This document shows positions 43,582-52,317 of a stretch of DNA of 64,000 bases, piece after piece (the stretch's first letter is position 1; the number at the start of each line of letters is the position of its first letter). Both the position numbers and the translations under genes were made by a program. The notes beneath the pieces are model-generated. The model was not told the origin of the DNA, did not search any database, and saw nothing but the letters and a program-made list of their open reading frames with translations. The DNA is from Candidatus Scotarchaeum otlingeri (GTDB taxonomy: Archaea > Thermoproteota > Nitrososphaeria > Geothermarchaeales > JDFR-13). Location: NCBI GenBank assembly GCA_002011075.2, contig MTMA02000006.1:268860-332859 (forward strand), read 5' to 3'.

Positions 43582-44266
43582 TGAGCACCTCCATAATGGA
43601 TATCTGCAGAATAAGCAGCAACAAAAAAGTCGTTAATGACAGTCCATACAATAATGCCGATAAAATAATTATTATCGGGATGAATACGAAAAGCCCCATT
43701 AAAATAGATAATTTTCCCTCTATCTTCATCATCTTCTCTCTTAAATGTAAAGTTTTCTGAGATATAGAATGAATAAGTCCCAAAGTTAATTCGTCAATAG
43801 GTAAAGATATAAGCATCTTTAAGCCTTCTCGTAATGTCAATGAAGGCTGATTATCAGAGTATTCCATTAAAAGCTGTTTCGGGTCATCACCCCGCATTAT
43901 TTTTCCTAGTATAATCATAAAATCTGTAGATATAAACGGTATATTGTCCTCTGCAAGTGTTTTAATAGAGTAAGAGAGAGATTCCGTCATCTTATAAGTA
44001 ATCATAAATAATTGGAGAGCATAGACTGAATGGTTCTCATATGAGTTTTTTATTCTATTCCATTTATGAAGATAATAGGAAATTCGAAACCATAGTGCTA
44101 TGGTGATTAGCAATGCATAATCGAAAAAAGAAAATACGGAGAATCCTAAGACCTCAATGTAATATAGAAATAATACTACGATAATAGATATCGAAATTAA
44201 TATCGCTAATTCATATATAATTCTTTTCATATGGCGCTTAATGGGTGTTTCTAAGAAGCCCAGCAT
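43556..44266 (-). CDS. GspF/TadB-like pilus platform protein, first half
   Basis: 236 aa. Two N-terminal membrane helices (about 18-36 and 45-62) are followed by a cytoplasmic T2SSF domain (MTESLSYSIKTLAED, KIMRGDDPKQLLMEYS) and two C-terminal helices. It forms the inner-membrane platform with the second half and the ATPase upstream. Start overlaps the ATPase gene by 29 bp. Confidence 0.78.
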   Translation of the reverse strand: MLGFLETPIKRHMKRIIYELAILISISIIVVLFLYYIEVLGFSVFSFFDYALLITIALWFRISYYLHKWNRIKNSYENHSVYALQLFMITYKMTESLSYSIKTLAEDNIPFISTDFMIILGKIMRGDDPKQLLMEYSDNQPSLTLREGLKMLISLPIDELTLGLIHSISQKTLHLREKMMKIEGKLSILMGLFVFIPIIIILSALLYGLSLTTFLLLLILQISIMEVLSGGVPNLG

Positions 44267-45755
44267 ATTTCATACCTTCTATGTAACTCAGGTTCTTAAA
44301 GACCTGATTGAATTCATAAATTATATCATTTAGATTTTCTATTTTCCTTTGTACCAGAACTCTTAATTTATTTATAATTTCGTTATACGCAACTTCAAAC
44401 CAATTTTCATCTATAAGATTTTTTGATAGTAATTTCTTGACTACACTTGACTTTAGGAGTGGGGCAACCATCTCTAACATTCCCTTCTTTATATTAAAAA
44501 TAAATAAAGGCGATGCTGTTGGTTTCATCTTCTCGACCTTGATCTCGTAAATTCCATATACTATTCTCCTCGATTCACCCACTCTTTTTATATGGACTAT
44601 TATATCCATATCTCGGACAAAATCAAGCGGTAGCTCATATAAATACAGCAGCTTTCTAAGGAATTGGTCTACTGATCCGGCATGTATAGTTTGGATACCG
44701 TTTAACCCTGATGATAAGGAAAATAACCATGTTTCAACATCATCACGGGTTAATAATTCGCCTAAAATAATATAGTCTGGAGACCTATGTAATGTAAAAG
44801 TCACTTGCCATAACTTACTTAATGATGTTTCACGAGTAAACAATTCATATCTATAATGCACCTGTTTTTTGCCATAATTACGTTGAGGTATACTTTCAAC
44901 AGCCTCTTCAAAATATAATTTTCGCCACATTGATGGTAACAACATATCAATACAGTTGAGTAAGGTTGTTTTTCCACTACCCACCTCCCCTATGATGGTA
45001 ATGTTTCCCTTTAGCCATGATACTAATATTAAAAAACCGGCTGCCTCAATCGGCAATGTTCCTAATTTAATTAATTGAATAATTGTGTATTTTCCTCTTT
45101 TAAGGTTTCTAAATGAAATTGAAGGGCCATCTATACAGATAGGTTCCATATCATAGTTAATCCTATAATGAAATGAATCGGTTAATAATTCGGTTTTCAT
45201 TGTTCCTCTTGTCGGCACGATTTCTCTCCCTTTATATAACTCTAGGTGGCTTCTTATAGCTGAAATCTCATTAGGAGTAAGAGAAATATCACTATCCATT
45301 TTTCCATAACGAGAGTGTGAAAGATATATATTACTATAGGGGCCATCCACAAAGAACTCATCTATATAATTATCTAATAGAAAGGGGGCTATCCGGACTA
45401 ACCTGATATATTCCCAGGTTGATAATTCCGCCAGATGACCTAAAATTATATTATCAACCCTCCCAGTGAAATACTCATAAAAAGAGCTTTTTAATAATGA
45501 GAAGATGTAATTAAATTTTATTTCTGATATTTCATGATAGGGGATAGCTATATTATTACGGGATGTTGCTTGCCTAATTAAAGGAACATAATTTAAAAAA
45601 TCTATGGGTACCCTTGGTAAATACATCTTCTTATCGAGATCTAAGTATATTATAAATGGACCTACATTGTAGAGTTCATCTCCCTCACCTTCTCCAACTA
45701 ATAGTTCCAAGAACATGCCATAATATATTCCAAAAAAGAGGTTTAAAACACCCAA
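44238..45755 (-). CDS. GspE/TadA-like secretion ATPase
   Basis: 505 aa. The N-terminal domain (about 1-150) is family-specific. The ATPase core has NITIIGEVGSGKTTLLNCI (Walker A, about 255), Asp-box-like FEEAVESIP, Walker B region DYIILGELLTRDDVETWLFSLSSG and IQTIHAGS (His box). It powers assembly of pilus-like filaments on the GspF platform. TTG 45755 start, or ATG 45716. First gene of the minus-strand operon; divergent from the small-protein operon. Confidence 0.88.
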   Translation of the reverse strand: MGVLNLFFGIYYGMFLELLVGEGEGDELYNVGPFIIYLDLDKKMYLPRVPIDFLNYVPLIRQATSRNNIAIPYHEISEIKFNYIFSLLKSSFYEYFTGRVDNIILGHLAELSTWEYIRLVRIAPFLLDNYIDEFFVDGPYSNIYLSHSRYGKMDSDISLTPNEISAIRSHLELYKGREIVPTRGTMKTELLTDSFHYRINYDMEPICIDGPSISFRNLKRGKYTIIQLIKLGTLPIEAAGFLILVSWLKGNITIIGEVGSGKTTLLNCIDMLLPSMWRKLYFEEAVESIPQRNYGKKQVHYRYELFTRETSLSKLWQVTFTLHRSPDYIILGELLTRDDVETWLFSLSSGLNGIQTIHAGSVDQFLRKLLYLYELPLDFVRDMDIIVHIKRVGESRRIVYGIYEIKVEKMKPTASPLFIFNIKKGMLEMVAPLLKSSVVKKLLSKNLIDENWFEVAYNEIINKLRVLVQRKIENLNDIIYEFNQVFKNLSYIEGMKYAGLLRNTH

Positions 45756-45816
45756 CTATTGAAGTAAATAATGGGTTATTATATTTCCTATACTGAATTT
45801 CAAATTAAGGGAATAT

Positions 45817-45924
45817 ATGAACAGGATATACACCTATATATTATATGCCATATTATACATAATAACTACCATGGCCGTGGCCACCAAACTTATCAGCCTC
45901 ATTAGGTTTTTATGGGGGGCGTAG
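45817..45924 (+). CDS. Unannotated 35-aa membrane micro-protein
   Basis: ATG 45817 begins MNRIYTYILYAILYIITTMA, continues VATKLISLIRFLWGA and stops at 45922. One membrane helix. AAGGG lies five bases upstream and the next gene starts one base after its stop. That same one-base spacing recurs for the 34-aa ORF downstream. It is probably a component of the filament machine. Confidence 0.6.
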   Translation: MNRIYTYILYAILYIITTMAVATKLISLIRFLWGA

Positions 45925-45925
45925 A

Positions 45926-46213
45926 TTGAAAATTACAGAGTTAATATTAATTGATGTTCTATTCATAAGCATTATGCTAATGAATATCTCTAATATCGCT
46001 ATTAAGACAGTTGAAATTAGGGAAACTATTGCTCTAGAAGAACTACATGCTTCTGAAGAACTTTCATCAAAATTATCAAATGATCTTAGCGCAGATGGAT
46101 ATAAACTATACATGCTGGGAAGTATGATTAGTGATAATGGATTCTTATCGGTAAAGGGAAGAGGACTGATCATTATGGGTAAAGTATGGATAGAGATCTA
46201 TGGTGATCAATAA
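45926..46213 (+). CDS. Small pilin-like protein
   Basis: 95 aa: N-terminal hydrophobic helix (about 5-26, LILIDVLFISIMLMNI) followed by a charged extracellular-type region, TVEIRETIALEELHASEEL and a beta-rich end. The layout resembles minor pilins, although no basic prepilin leader is visible. TTG 45926 with GGGGGG upstream. Confidence 0.6.
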   Translation: MKITELILIDVLFISIMLMNISNIAIKTVEIRETIALEELHASEELSSKLSNDLSADGYKLYMLGSMISDNGFLSVKGRGLIIMGKVWIEIYGDQ

Positions 46214-46318
46214 GTGCCTCATATAAAAGCCATATTATACCTGGTCATATCGCTGATAATTTTTTACCTTTTTCATTCCATCATATCATATTTCTTATTA
46301 TCTCTTCTGGGGATATAG
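46214..46318 (+). CDS. Unannotated 34-aa membrane micro-protein
   Basis: GTG 46214 directly follows the previous stop: VPHIKAILYLVISLIIFYLF then HSIISYFLLSLLGI, almost wholly hydrophobic. GGTGAT sits six bases before it, a good ribosome site, and the next gene starts one base after its stop. The tight packing argues for a real gene. Confidence 0.65.
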   Translation: MPHIKAILYLVISLIIFYLFHSIISYFLLSLLGI

Positions 46319-46319
46319 A

Positions 46320-46724
46320 ATGGAAAAAGATGTGGAGTTCTTATTATCCATGTTATCTTTACTGATTCTTGGAGTATTAATCATATCATCAATTTATTAT
46401 ATCAATAATATATTTGACCATAGAATCAAGCGAGAAGAAGACAAAACTGTATGTTATAAAATAGTGTCATTTATGTTTAGTGAAGAGTTGGAGAGAATAA
46501 ATCGTGTGATAGAAGGCAATTATGATGAAAATGACCTGGCAACAGATATCGCAAATATAGGTATTTATGGCTATGGCTTAGAAATAGAGATCACCTACAA
46601 TAATACAAACTTCAAGTTACGATACGATGATTTTGTGCCCTCATATCAAGTCAAAATATTCTTTTTATTAAAGAATGAGACGGGGGTCTTAAGATGCTCA
46701 ATAGGCAGAATAGAGGATTCGTGA
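46320..46724 (+). CDS. Small membrane-anchored pilin-like protein
   Basis: 134 aa; N-terminal helix FLLSMLSLLILGVLIISSIYYI (about 8-30), then a charged domain with strand pattern GYGLEIEITYNNTNFKLRY and a C-terminal beta segment. Likely type II orientation with the large domain outside. GGGGATA precedes ATG 46320. Overlaps the next gene by 31 bp. Confidence 0.6.
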   Translation: MEKDVEFLLSMLSLLILGVLIISSIYYINNIFDHRIKREEDKTVCYKIVSFMFSEELERINRVIEGNYDENDLATDIANIGIYGYGLEIEITYNNTNFKLRYDDFVPSYQVKIFFLLKNETGVLRCSIGRIEDS

Positions 46725-47074
46725 TAATATTTCCTACACTTATCTTAATATTAATAGTTATTTCTCTATACATATTTACATTTGAAGTTAAAAACCGTAA
46801 AGTCTCTCGAGAAATTACAGTACTTCGGATCGAAAGAATTAAGCATATCTTAAATATTATAGAAGAACAAGTTGAGTATACTCAACGGACTAATGGGTCC
46901 ATTATGGAGGTATTACAAATGATAAATCTATCTATTTCGGAATATGGATATAAAATCTATGTATCAAAAAGCTTTGAATATGATGAGACGCTTTACATCG
47001 AAATATATATCTATAATCTTGATTATGGATTGATGATATCGCATCTACTGCGTCTCCCTCTTAATGATAGATGA
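46694..47074 (+). CDS. Prepilin-like protein
   Basis: 126 aa: MLNRQNRG then FVIIFPTLILILIVISLYIF, a short basic leader ending in Gly followed by a hydrophobic helix with Phe at +1, close to a type IV prepilin cleavage site. A charged domain follows. Last of five tandem small genes. Its 3' end overlaps the convergent TFIIB-like gene by 52 bp. Confidence 0.65.
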   Translation: MLNRQNRGFVIIFPTLILILIVISLYIFTFEVKNRKVSREITVLRIERIKHILNIIEEQVEYTQRTNGSIMEVLQMINLSISEYGYKIYVSKSFEYDETLYIEIYIYNLDYGLMISHLLRLPLNDR

Positions 47075-47994
47075 AATGCATCATGCATCTTATAATATTC
47101 AATGACTCTTTCTCTAATAGTATATTCACTAACGCCGCTAATCTCACTTAATAATCGCTGTGAAAGTAAGCATTTCCTTTTTTGTTGTAGTGATATAAGT
47201 AACTCTGATAGATATACCAAACATGTGGCGATGGTTCTAGGATTCTTCCCCCTTTTCCACTCGTCTCTCGAATCCATAAGAATTGATAGTGAAGTATTAA
47301 ATAATATCTCAGCATATTCCCTAGGACTATTATAGAATTCTTCAACTCTCTCACCTATTTCTTCATCAATGATAAGGCGGTTTAATATATTCACTATTAA
47401 TTTTTCGATAGATGGTATCTTTGAATTATATTCCAAGCCTCTAAGTACCTCATATATTATCTTTAGTTTTCTTTTTCTGACATAGAAGCCTAACTCATTT
47501 AATGCATATATGATATTCTTTAAAGAGAGGCCCAAGTCAAAATTTTTAGATGCTGCATATACCGCCGCCAATACTAATAGGTGTATTCTCTTTCTCTTGT
47601 TTGTCCTGACTAAACGTTCCAATATTCTCTTAGCCTCGTTAACAACAGAGTTAGATAAATTAAGTTGCTCACAGACTTGATATAACATTTTCAAATGTTT
47701 TTTAGGATATGACTTGTAATTCTTATTATATTTTATATATCGAATCCCATGATAAGAGGGCTCTGTTCCGACAGGTATTGTATTTTTATACGTCTGTCTA
47801 TTTTCTATCCATATTATGGGTGCGAAGGTTTTTTCTTGTACTGCTCCGCATTTTCGGCAAATGAATTCTCCATTGTATTCGAATATCTCGTATGAGGAGC
47901 AATTGTTACAGGTAAAAGTATTTTTAAACACCCTTAGTCCTTTCACTAATTGATTGTAAGTATAATATAAAATATTCATATATTTATGTCCCAT
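47023..47994 (-). CDS. Divergent transcription factor B (TFIIB) paralogue
   Basis: 323 aa. Zinc ribbon Cys29-Cys32 and Cys46-Cys49 (CNNC...CRKC), then two cyclin-like repeats (about 105-195 and 205-310). The second has SQRLLSEISGVSEYTIRERVIEYY. The B-reader/linker region is short and unlike the normal DxxxERT/GPP sequence of the main TFB. It is probably a specialised TFB, perhaps dedicated to the adjacent filament genes. The general TFB must lie elsewhere. Confidence 0.85.
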   Translation of the reverse strand: MGHKYMNILYYTYNQLVKGLRVFKNTFTCNNCSSYEIFEYNGEFICRKCGAVQEKTFAPIIWIENRQTYKNTIPVGTEPSYHGIRYIKYNKNYKSYPKKHLKMLYQVCEQLNLSNSVVNEAKRILERLVRTNKRKRIHLLVLAAVYAASKNFDLGLSLKNIIYALNELGFYVRKRKLKIIYEVLRGLEYNSKIPSIEKLIVNILNRLIIDEEIGERVEEFYNSPREYAEILFNTSLSILMDSRDEWKRGKNPRTIATCLVYLSELLISLQQKRKCLLSQRLLSEISGVSEYTIRERVIEYYKMHDAFHLSLRGRRSRCDIINP

Positions 47995-48165
47995 ATATGT
48001 ATGTCTATTACCTTATCGCAGAGTGCTTTTTTATGTAGGTACACCTATAAGTAAAACTACTCTGGATTCCTAGCTATTTTAACTATATTCATTTATATAG
48101 AACTATCCACCTTTTTATCTACGCGACAGTATTATAAATAGTAGAGATTGGAGGATGAAATAAAA

Positions 48166-48576
48166 ATGATGGCGTCACAGCAATTTAGAAGGGAATTAGC
48201 AATATTTATTAATGAAGAAGTGAAAGTAGAATTGAAAAATGGGGAAGCGGTTAGCGGCGTATTGAAGGCGTACGATCCTGATACCTTTTCGCTTTTGCTT
48301 GAGAACGCTGTTATTAAAGGGGAGATGTTCAAGGTTATAATGGTTAATGGAGCTGTTATTTCAATGGTTTACCTGAAAGAGAAGAAAGTAGATTTGGAAC
48401 GTTTAGCAAAGAAGTTGGAAGAGTATTTTCCTAGGCTTGTAGACTATAAGCGACCTCTTGGTGTCATCGTTGTCATGAATAAGATCAGAGTTACAGAGAA
48501 TGGTGTAGAAGGAGAACCAGGACCCGCATATGACAGAGTCAAGAAAATATATGATGAATTCATAAAGGGAGGTTAA
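48166..48576 (+). CDS. Sm-like archaeal protein, SmAP3 type
   Basis: About 136 aa. Lsm domain (about 8-72: EEVKVELKNGEAVSGVLKAYDPDTFSLLLENAV and IMVNGAVISMVYL) plus a C-terminal extension (about 75-135) like the two-domain SmAP3 of Pyrobaculum. It binds U-rich RNA. GGAGG precedes ATG 48166. Confidence 0.88.
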   Translation: MMASQQFRRELAIFINEEVKVELKNGEAVSGVLKAYDPDTFSLLLENAVIKGEMFKVIMVNGAVISMVYLKEKKVDLERLAKKLEEYFPRLVDYKRPLGVIVVMNKIRVTENGVEGEPGPAYDRVKKIYDEFIKGG

Positions 48577-48580
48577 TTCC

Positions 48581-49294
48581 CTAAATATATATCCCTCTTC
48601 CTTTATCTTCTTTAGACTTTTCAATTTTCTTTACGTGTTTTTCGATTGTTTCCGCTGCAATAATTAACTCTTTTGTATCTACATCAATATCTAATAACTT
48701 ATTTAACGCGTTAATGGCTTCACTAGTTGCATATAGGTCTTCGCCGCCCGGGTCGGCATATGACAGTATTCCTATCGCTGGTATCCTATAAATTGTAGTA
48801 TAATGAAATGATAATGCTAGTGGGCCTATTACTCTAATATTATCTTCCAATAGTCCATCTGGCTTTCCATATTTTTCTATCCAAATTGTATTAACTATGT
48901 ATTTGACCGGAGTATCTTTTTCTCGTCGTATTGCCTTATCAAGACCACCTACCATCACAAATTTTTCGATCTTCTCTTTGGATGCCCATTCAATAAATTT
49001 CTTTAATAGTAAAGCACCATCTTCATTTACAGATATGTCTTCAAATTTGGGTATCATGATGTTTCTATAGATGTATAACTCAAATGGATGCCGTGTAATT
49101 CCTGAGTTAACTAGAACTTGATGAGGCATATAAATAGTATCTATCAATCCTATAAACTTTGCTTTTAATTGGCTTATTAGGTGATTAATGGCTAAATATC
49201 CTACATAACCAAATCCCTTAAATCCCAGAACTAAAGTGTCACATTTTCCTTTGATATCATCATATAAAATGATTTTGACCATTGCTATTTTCAC
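48581..49294 (-). CDS. PAC2 family protein (proteasome assembly chaperone-like)
   Basis: 237 aa: VLGFKGFGYVGYLAINHLISQL, FVMVGGLDKAIRRE, VIGPLALSFHYTTIYRIPAIGILSYADPGGEDLYAT(S)EAINALNKLLDIDVD follow the PAC2/COG2047 pattern. Function in archaea unresolved; eukaryotic PAC2 aids 20S assembly. ATG 49294 or 49279. Convergent with SmAP3, 4 bp apart. Confidence 0.85.
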   Translation of the reverse strand: MKIAMVKIILYDDIKGKCDTLVLGFKGFGYVGYLAINHLISQLKAKFIGLIDTIYMPHQVLVNSGITRHPFELYIYRNIMIPKFEDISVNEDGALLLKKFIEWASKEKIEKFVMVGGLDKAIRREKDTPVKYIVNTIWIEKYGKPDGLLEDNIRVIGPLALSFHYTTIYRIPAIGILSYADPGGEDLYATSEAINALNKLLDIDVDTKELIIAAETIEKHVKKIEKSKEDKGRGIYI

Positions 49295-49445
49295 CGTATA
49301 AATTTATCTATTAAGACTAACCTATATATTTAACGCGATACTTAATATATCCATTACAAATATATGGAGCCATAAACATAGAAATGAGTAAAAATATACA
49401 GAAAAAAGCATATATATTATTAGATGGGTCGAGGGATATCAAGAA

Positions 49446-50711
49446 TTGAAGATAAGGATATTAGGATTGGCTGAGGAAGTCGGTAGGTCTTCTTTTCTAA
49501 TAGTTGGGGAAGACGCCTCAGTCTTACTTGATTATGGAGTTGAGCTCACACGTCCACCCAAATTTCCCCTTCATATTTCTCCTAAGGAGCTAGATGCTAT
49601 TTATTTATCGCATTCGCATCTAGACCACGTAGGAGCCGCGCCGTTTCTTTATACTAGTATGGGGATACCTTTATTTACAACCTCTCCAACAATAGACTTG
49701 GCAGGTTTACTTATTAGAGACTTCCTGAAGTTATCTGGTGAATATTTACCCTATGAATACATCGATTATATCTATATGAAAGATAATACGAATATCATAT
49801 TTTATCGAGAGCCTATCACATTACCTAATAAAACTCTTCAACTAGAGATATTTGATGCTGGGCATATACCTGGAAGTGCACAAATAATTGTAGATGACGG
49901 CAAAACGAGATTAATGTATACAGGTGATATAAATACGTATGAAACTAGACTACAGAAGTCAGCAGACAAGAATTACGATGATATAGATATATTAATAATC
50001 GAAAGTACATATGCTGATGAAATACATCCGGATAGAAATAAAATGGAAAGAGCGTTTGTCGATAAAATTAGAGAAGTAGTTGATGATGGTGGAATAGCTT
50101 TAATCCCCGCTTTTGCATTGGGTAGAAGTCAAGAAATGCTATTAATACTTCATCACCAAGGATATAAGGGAAGACTCTTTATTGATGGCATGGCTGTTAC
50201 TGCTACGGAGATACTGCTTAAACACAAAAACTTTCTTAAGAGTCATAAATCCCTAAAGAAAGCGTTTAAAAAAGCCAAAAAAATTAGAAAATGGAGAGAG
50301 AGAAAGAAAGCCGTTAAAGAACCCGGTGTAATAATTGCGCCGGCAGGAATGCTCGGAGGAGGATCTGCAGTGTTTTATATGAATAAAGTATATGAAAACG
50401 AAAAGAATGGGATCTTTCTTGTGGGTTACCAAGCTCCTGGAACCCCTGGTAAAACATTATTGGAAGAGAAAATAATGAATAGAGGAGGGGTCAGAAAAAA
50501 GGTTAAGTCGCAAGTATACTATTTTCAATTTTCCTCTCATACCGACCAAAAAGGTTTAGAGGATATAATTAGAAAGCTTACTCCGGATACTAAGATTATG
50601 GTAGTTCATGGAGAGGAAACTAGCAGAGTCGCCTTAAAAAAATTATGTGAGGAAAAATATGGAATGAATGTGATATTACCTAATATGGGTGATGAATTTG
50701 TATTCGATTAA
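49446..50711 (+). CDS. Beta-CASP metallo-beta-lactamase ribonuclease (aCPSF2-like)
   Basis: 421 aa. Metallo-beta-lactamase motif LSHSHLDHVGAAPF (about 57), DAGHIPGSA, and TGDINTYETRL. Beta-CASP motifs: IIESTYAD, IPAFALGRSQE, and SSHTDQKGL. No N-terminal KH domains, which separates it from aCPSF1 terminator nuclease and from RNase J types. Expected to process or degrade RNA. TTG 49446 start. Overlaps the archaemetzincin gene by 20 bp. Confidence 0.88.
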   Translation: MKIRILGLAEEVGRSSFLIVGEDASVLLDYGVELTRPPKFPLHISPKELDAIYLSHSHLDHVGAAPFLYTSMGIPLFTTSPTIDLAGLLIRDFLKLSGEYLPYEYIDYIYMKDNTNIIFYREPITLPNKTLQLEIFDAGHIPGSAQIIVDDGKTRLMYTGDINTYETRLQKSADKNYDDIDILIIESTYADEIHPDRNKMERAFVDKIREVVDDGGIALIPAFALGRSQEMLLILHHQGYKGRLFIDGMAVTATEILLKHKNFLKSHKSLKKAFKKAKKIRKWRERKKAVKEPGVIIAPAGMLGGGSAVFYMNKVYENEKNGIFLVGYQAPGTPGKTLLEEKIMNRGGVRKKVKSQVYYFQFSSHTDQKGLEDIIRKLTPDTKIMVVHGEETSRVALKKLCEEKYGMNVILPNMGDEFVFD

Positions 50712-51255
50712 ATTTGTATTCCTAGGACATGCTGTATATGGCTTAGACGAGATTAAGGAGGATGCATTAGCGTCAGCTGCTTTCTTTGTAAATGAGGATA
50801 AAATAAAGTTTTATACTGTTCCTGATGCAAATCTACCCATCGATTCATCCAGAAATCAGGTGAATGCAGAAATCATATTCGATTATATAGATAGATTTAG
50901 CACAATTAGTCAAGAACCGAATGAGATTGTGATATATATTGTTGACCAAGACATGTATATAAGAGGAATGAACTTTATATTTGGAGTTGCTAACACCAAA
51001 AAAAAGAGGATAGTATTATCTCTATACAGATTGAAAAGAGGATATTATGGAGAGAACATGGTGGATGTACAAAAATATAGAGAAAGAGTATTTAAAGAGA
51101 TAATGCATGAGTTAGGTCATGTATATGGCTTAGGCCATTGTAAAGATAAAAATTGTGTTATGTCTTTCTCCAAATCTATCTTAGAGGTAGACCATAAACT
51201 ACCTATGTTCTGCAGGGATTGTTTGGATAAACTAAGCGGACAGATTGAAATATAA
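50692..51255 (+). CDS. amzA: Archaemetzincin (zinc protease)
   Basis: About 187 aa with the signature MHELGHVYGLGHCKDKNCVMSFS followed by FCRDCLDKL. HExxHxxGxxH binds the catalytic zinc; the Cys residues bind a second zinc. Substrates are not known. GGGTG precedes ATG 50692. Followed after 24 bp by the presenilin-like gene. Confidence 0.95.
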   Translation: MNLYSIKFVFLGHAVYGLDEIKEDALASAAFFVNEDKIKFYTVPDANLPIDSSRNQVNAEIIFDYIDRFSTISQEPNEIVIYIVDQDMYIRGMNFIFGVANTKKKRIVLSLYRLKRGYYGENMVDVQKYRERVFKEIMHELGHVYGLGHCKDKNCVMSFSKSILEVDHKLPMFCRDCLDKLSGQIEI

Positions 51256-51279
51256 TTTTAATTGAAAAGGAGGCATATT

Positions 51280-52119
51280 ATGAATGAAAGGGATTTGAGT
51301 ATCACATACATACCTATTTTATTAACGATTTTCCTTTCACCTCTATATATATTAATTTTTAATAATATTGGATATGTAGTTCCGGTAATTACTCCTTATG
51401 AAGATACCGGTTTTGGTGCAATTACTAATACAATAATACTCTTGTCTATTACTACAATATTTGGCGTCCTAATGTTGGTAATAATAAGGTGGCCGAAACT
51501 TCTAAATAGGGTTATACTGCTATTAGCTCTCTATATAATATTCTCCACTTTTTCATTCTATTTTCTGATATTAGAAAGATTTGTCCATCAAGCATTAATT
51601 CAGCTAGTAATAGTGTATTTGATTCCTCTTGTTATAACAGGAATAGCCTATCTATCGATAAGAAGGAGAAAAAGGGTTGTATACTCCTTTGTTCTCTTAA
51701 ATTCAATGGTGGGAATGGGGGTTATCTTCAATAATTCTTTACCTACCACAACAAAACTTCTTGTGATAATAGCATATTCGATATTCGATTATATCTCAGT
51801 GAGCAAAGGTATACTCAAAAAAATGTTTTCACATCCTGGTACAGGTAAGAATATCTTTGAGCCTTTATTAATAATGTTTGGGGACATTGGAATAGGGGTA
51901 GGAGACATACTATTTTATTCCTTATTTGTTGTATTTTCGATGGAACTGTTATATCCATTTTATTTATTGGGGTTTGCAGCGTCGAGTTTCTCGATTCTTA
52001 TAGGACATCTAATCAATCTGAAGGTTTTGGTTAAGAAAAAAATGATACCGGCGCTCCCTATTCCACTGATAAGCGGTCTTTTTGTTGTCTATGGATTTAG
52101 GCTATTCATGGGGCTCTAG
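51280..52119 (+). CDS. Presenilin/signal-peptide-peptidase-like intramembrane protease
   Basis: About 279 aa with nine hydrophobic segments. Catalytic Asp motifs are YSIFDYISV (about 170) and GIGVGDILFYSL (GxGD, about 207), and the PALPIPL motif (about 257) follows. These three define presenilin homologues. It cleaves membrane peptides within the bilayer. AGGAGG is 8 bases before ATG 51280. Its stop overlaps eL38 by 4 bp. Confidence 0.92.
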   Translation: MNERDLSITYIPILLTIFLSPLYILIFNNIGYVVPVITPYEDTGFGAITNTIILLSITTIFGVLMLVIIRWPKLLNRVILLLALYIIFSTFSFYFLILERFVHQALIQLVIVYLIPLVITGIAYLSIRRRKRVVYSFVLLNSMVGMGVIFNNSLPTTTKLLVIIAYSIFDYISVSKGILKKMFSHPGTGKNIFEPLLIMFGDIGIGVGDILFYSLFVVFSMELLYPFYLLGFAASSFSILIGHLINLKVLVKKKMIPALPIPLISGLFVVYGFRLFMGL

Positions 52120-52316
52120 TACTCTATAATCTCAACTTTCACTTTACTCAGTATATCATGCAAGTCTTGTTCATTTTCTAGCTTTAGTGTATATAACCTT
52201 CTCTTTGTCCTGAGCTTTATTTTGGCATATTTGGGAAGTCTATTAACCACTATAACCTTTTGTGCATATTGGAGTTTCTCGATGAAGTCTTCTTTATTTT
52301 TTATTTCCATAGGCAT
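52116..52316 (-). CDS. rpl38e: 50S ribosomal protein eL38
   Basis: 66 aa; MPMEIKNKEDFIEKLQYA, then IKLRTKRRLYTLKLENEQDLHDIL, the L38e pattern. L38e is restricted to TACK-type archaea and eukaryotes, which helps place the organism. It lies 1 bp downstream of the phospholipase-like gene on the same strand. Confidence 0.9.
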   Translation of the reverse strand: MPMEIKNKEDFIEKLQYAQKVIVVNRLPKYAKIKLRTKRRLYTLKLENEQDLHDILSKVKVEIIEY

Positions 52317-52317
52317 C

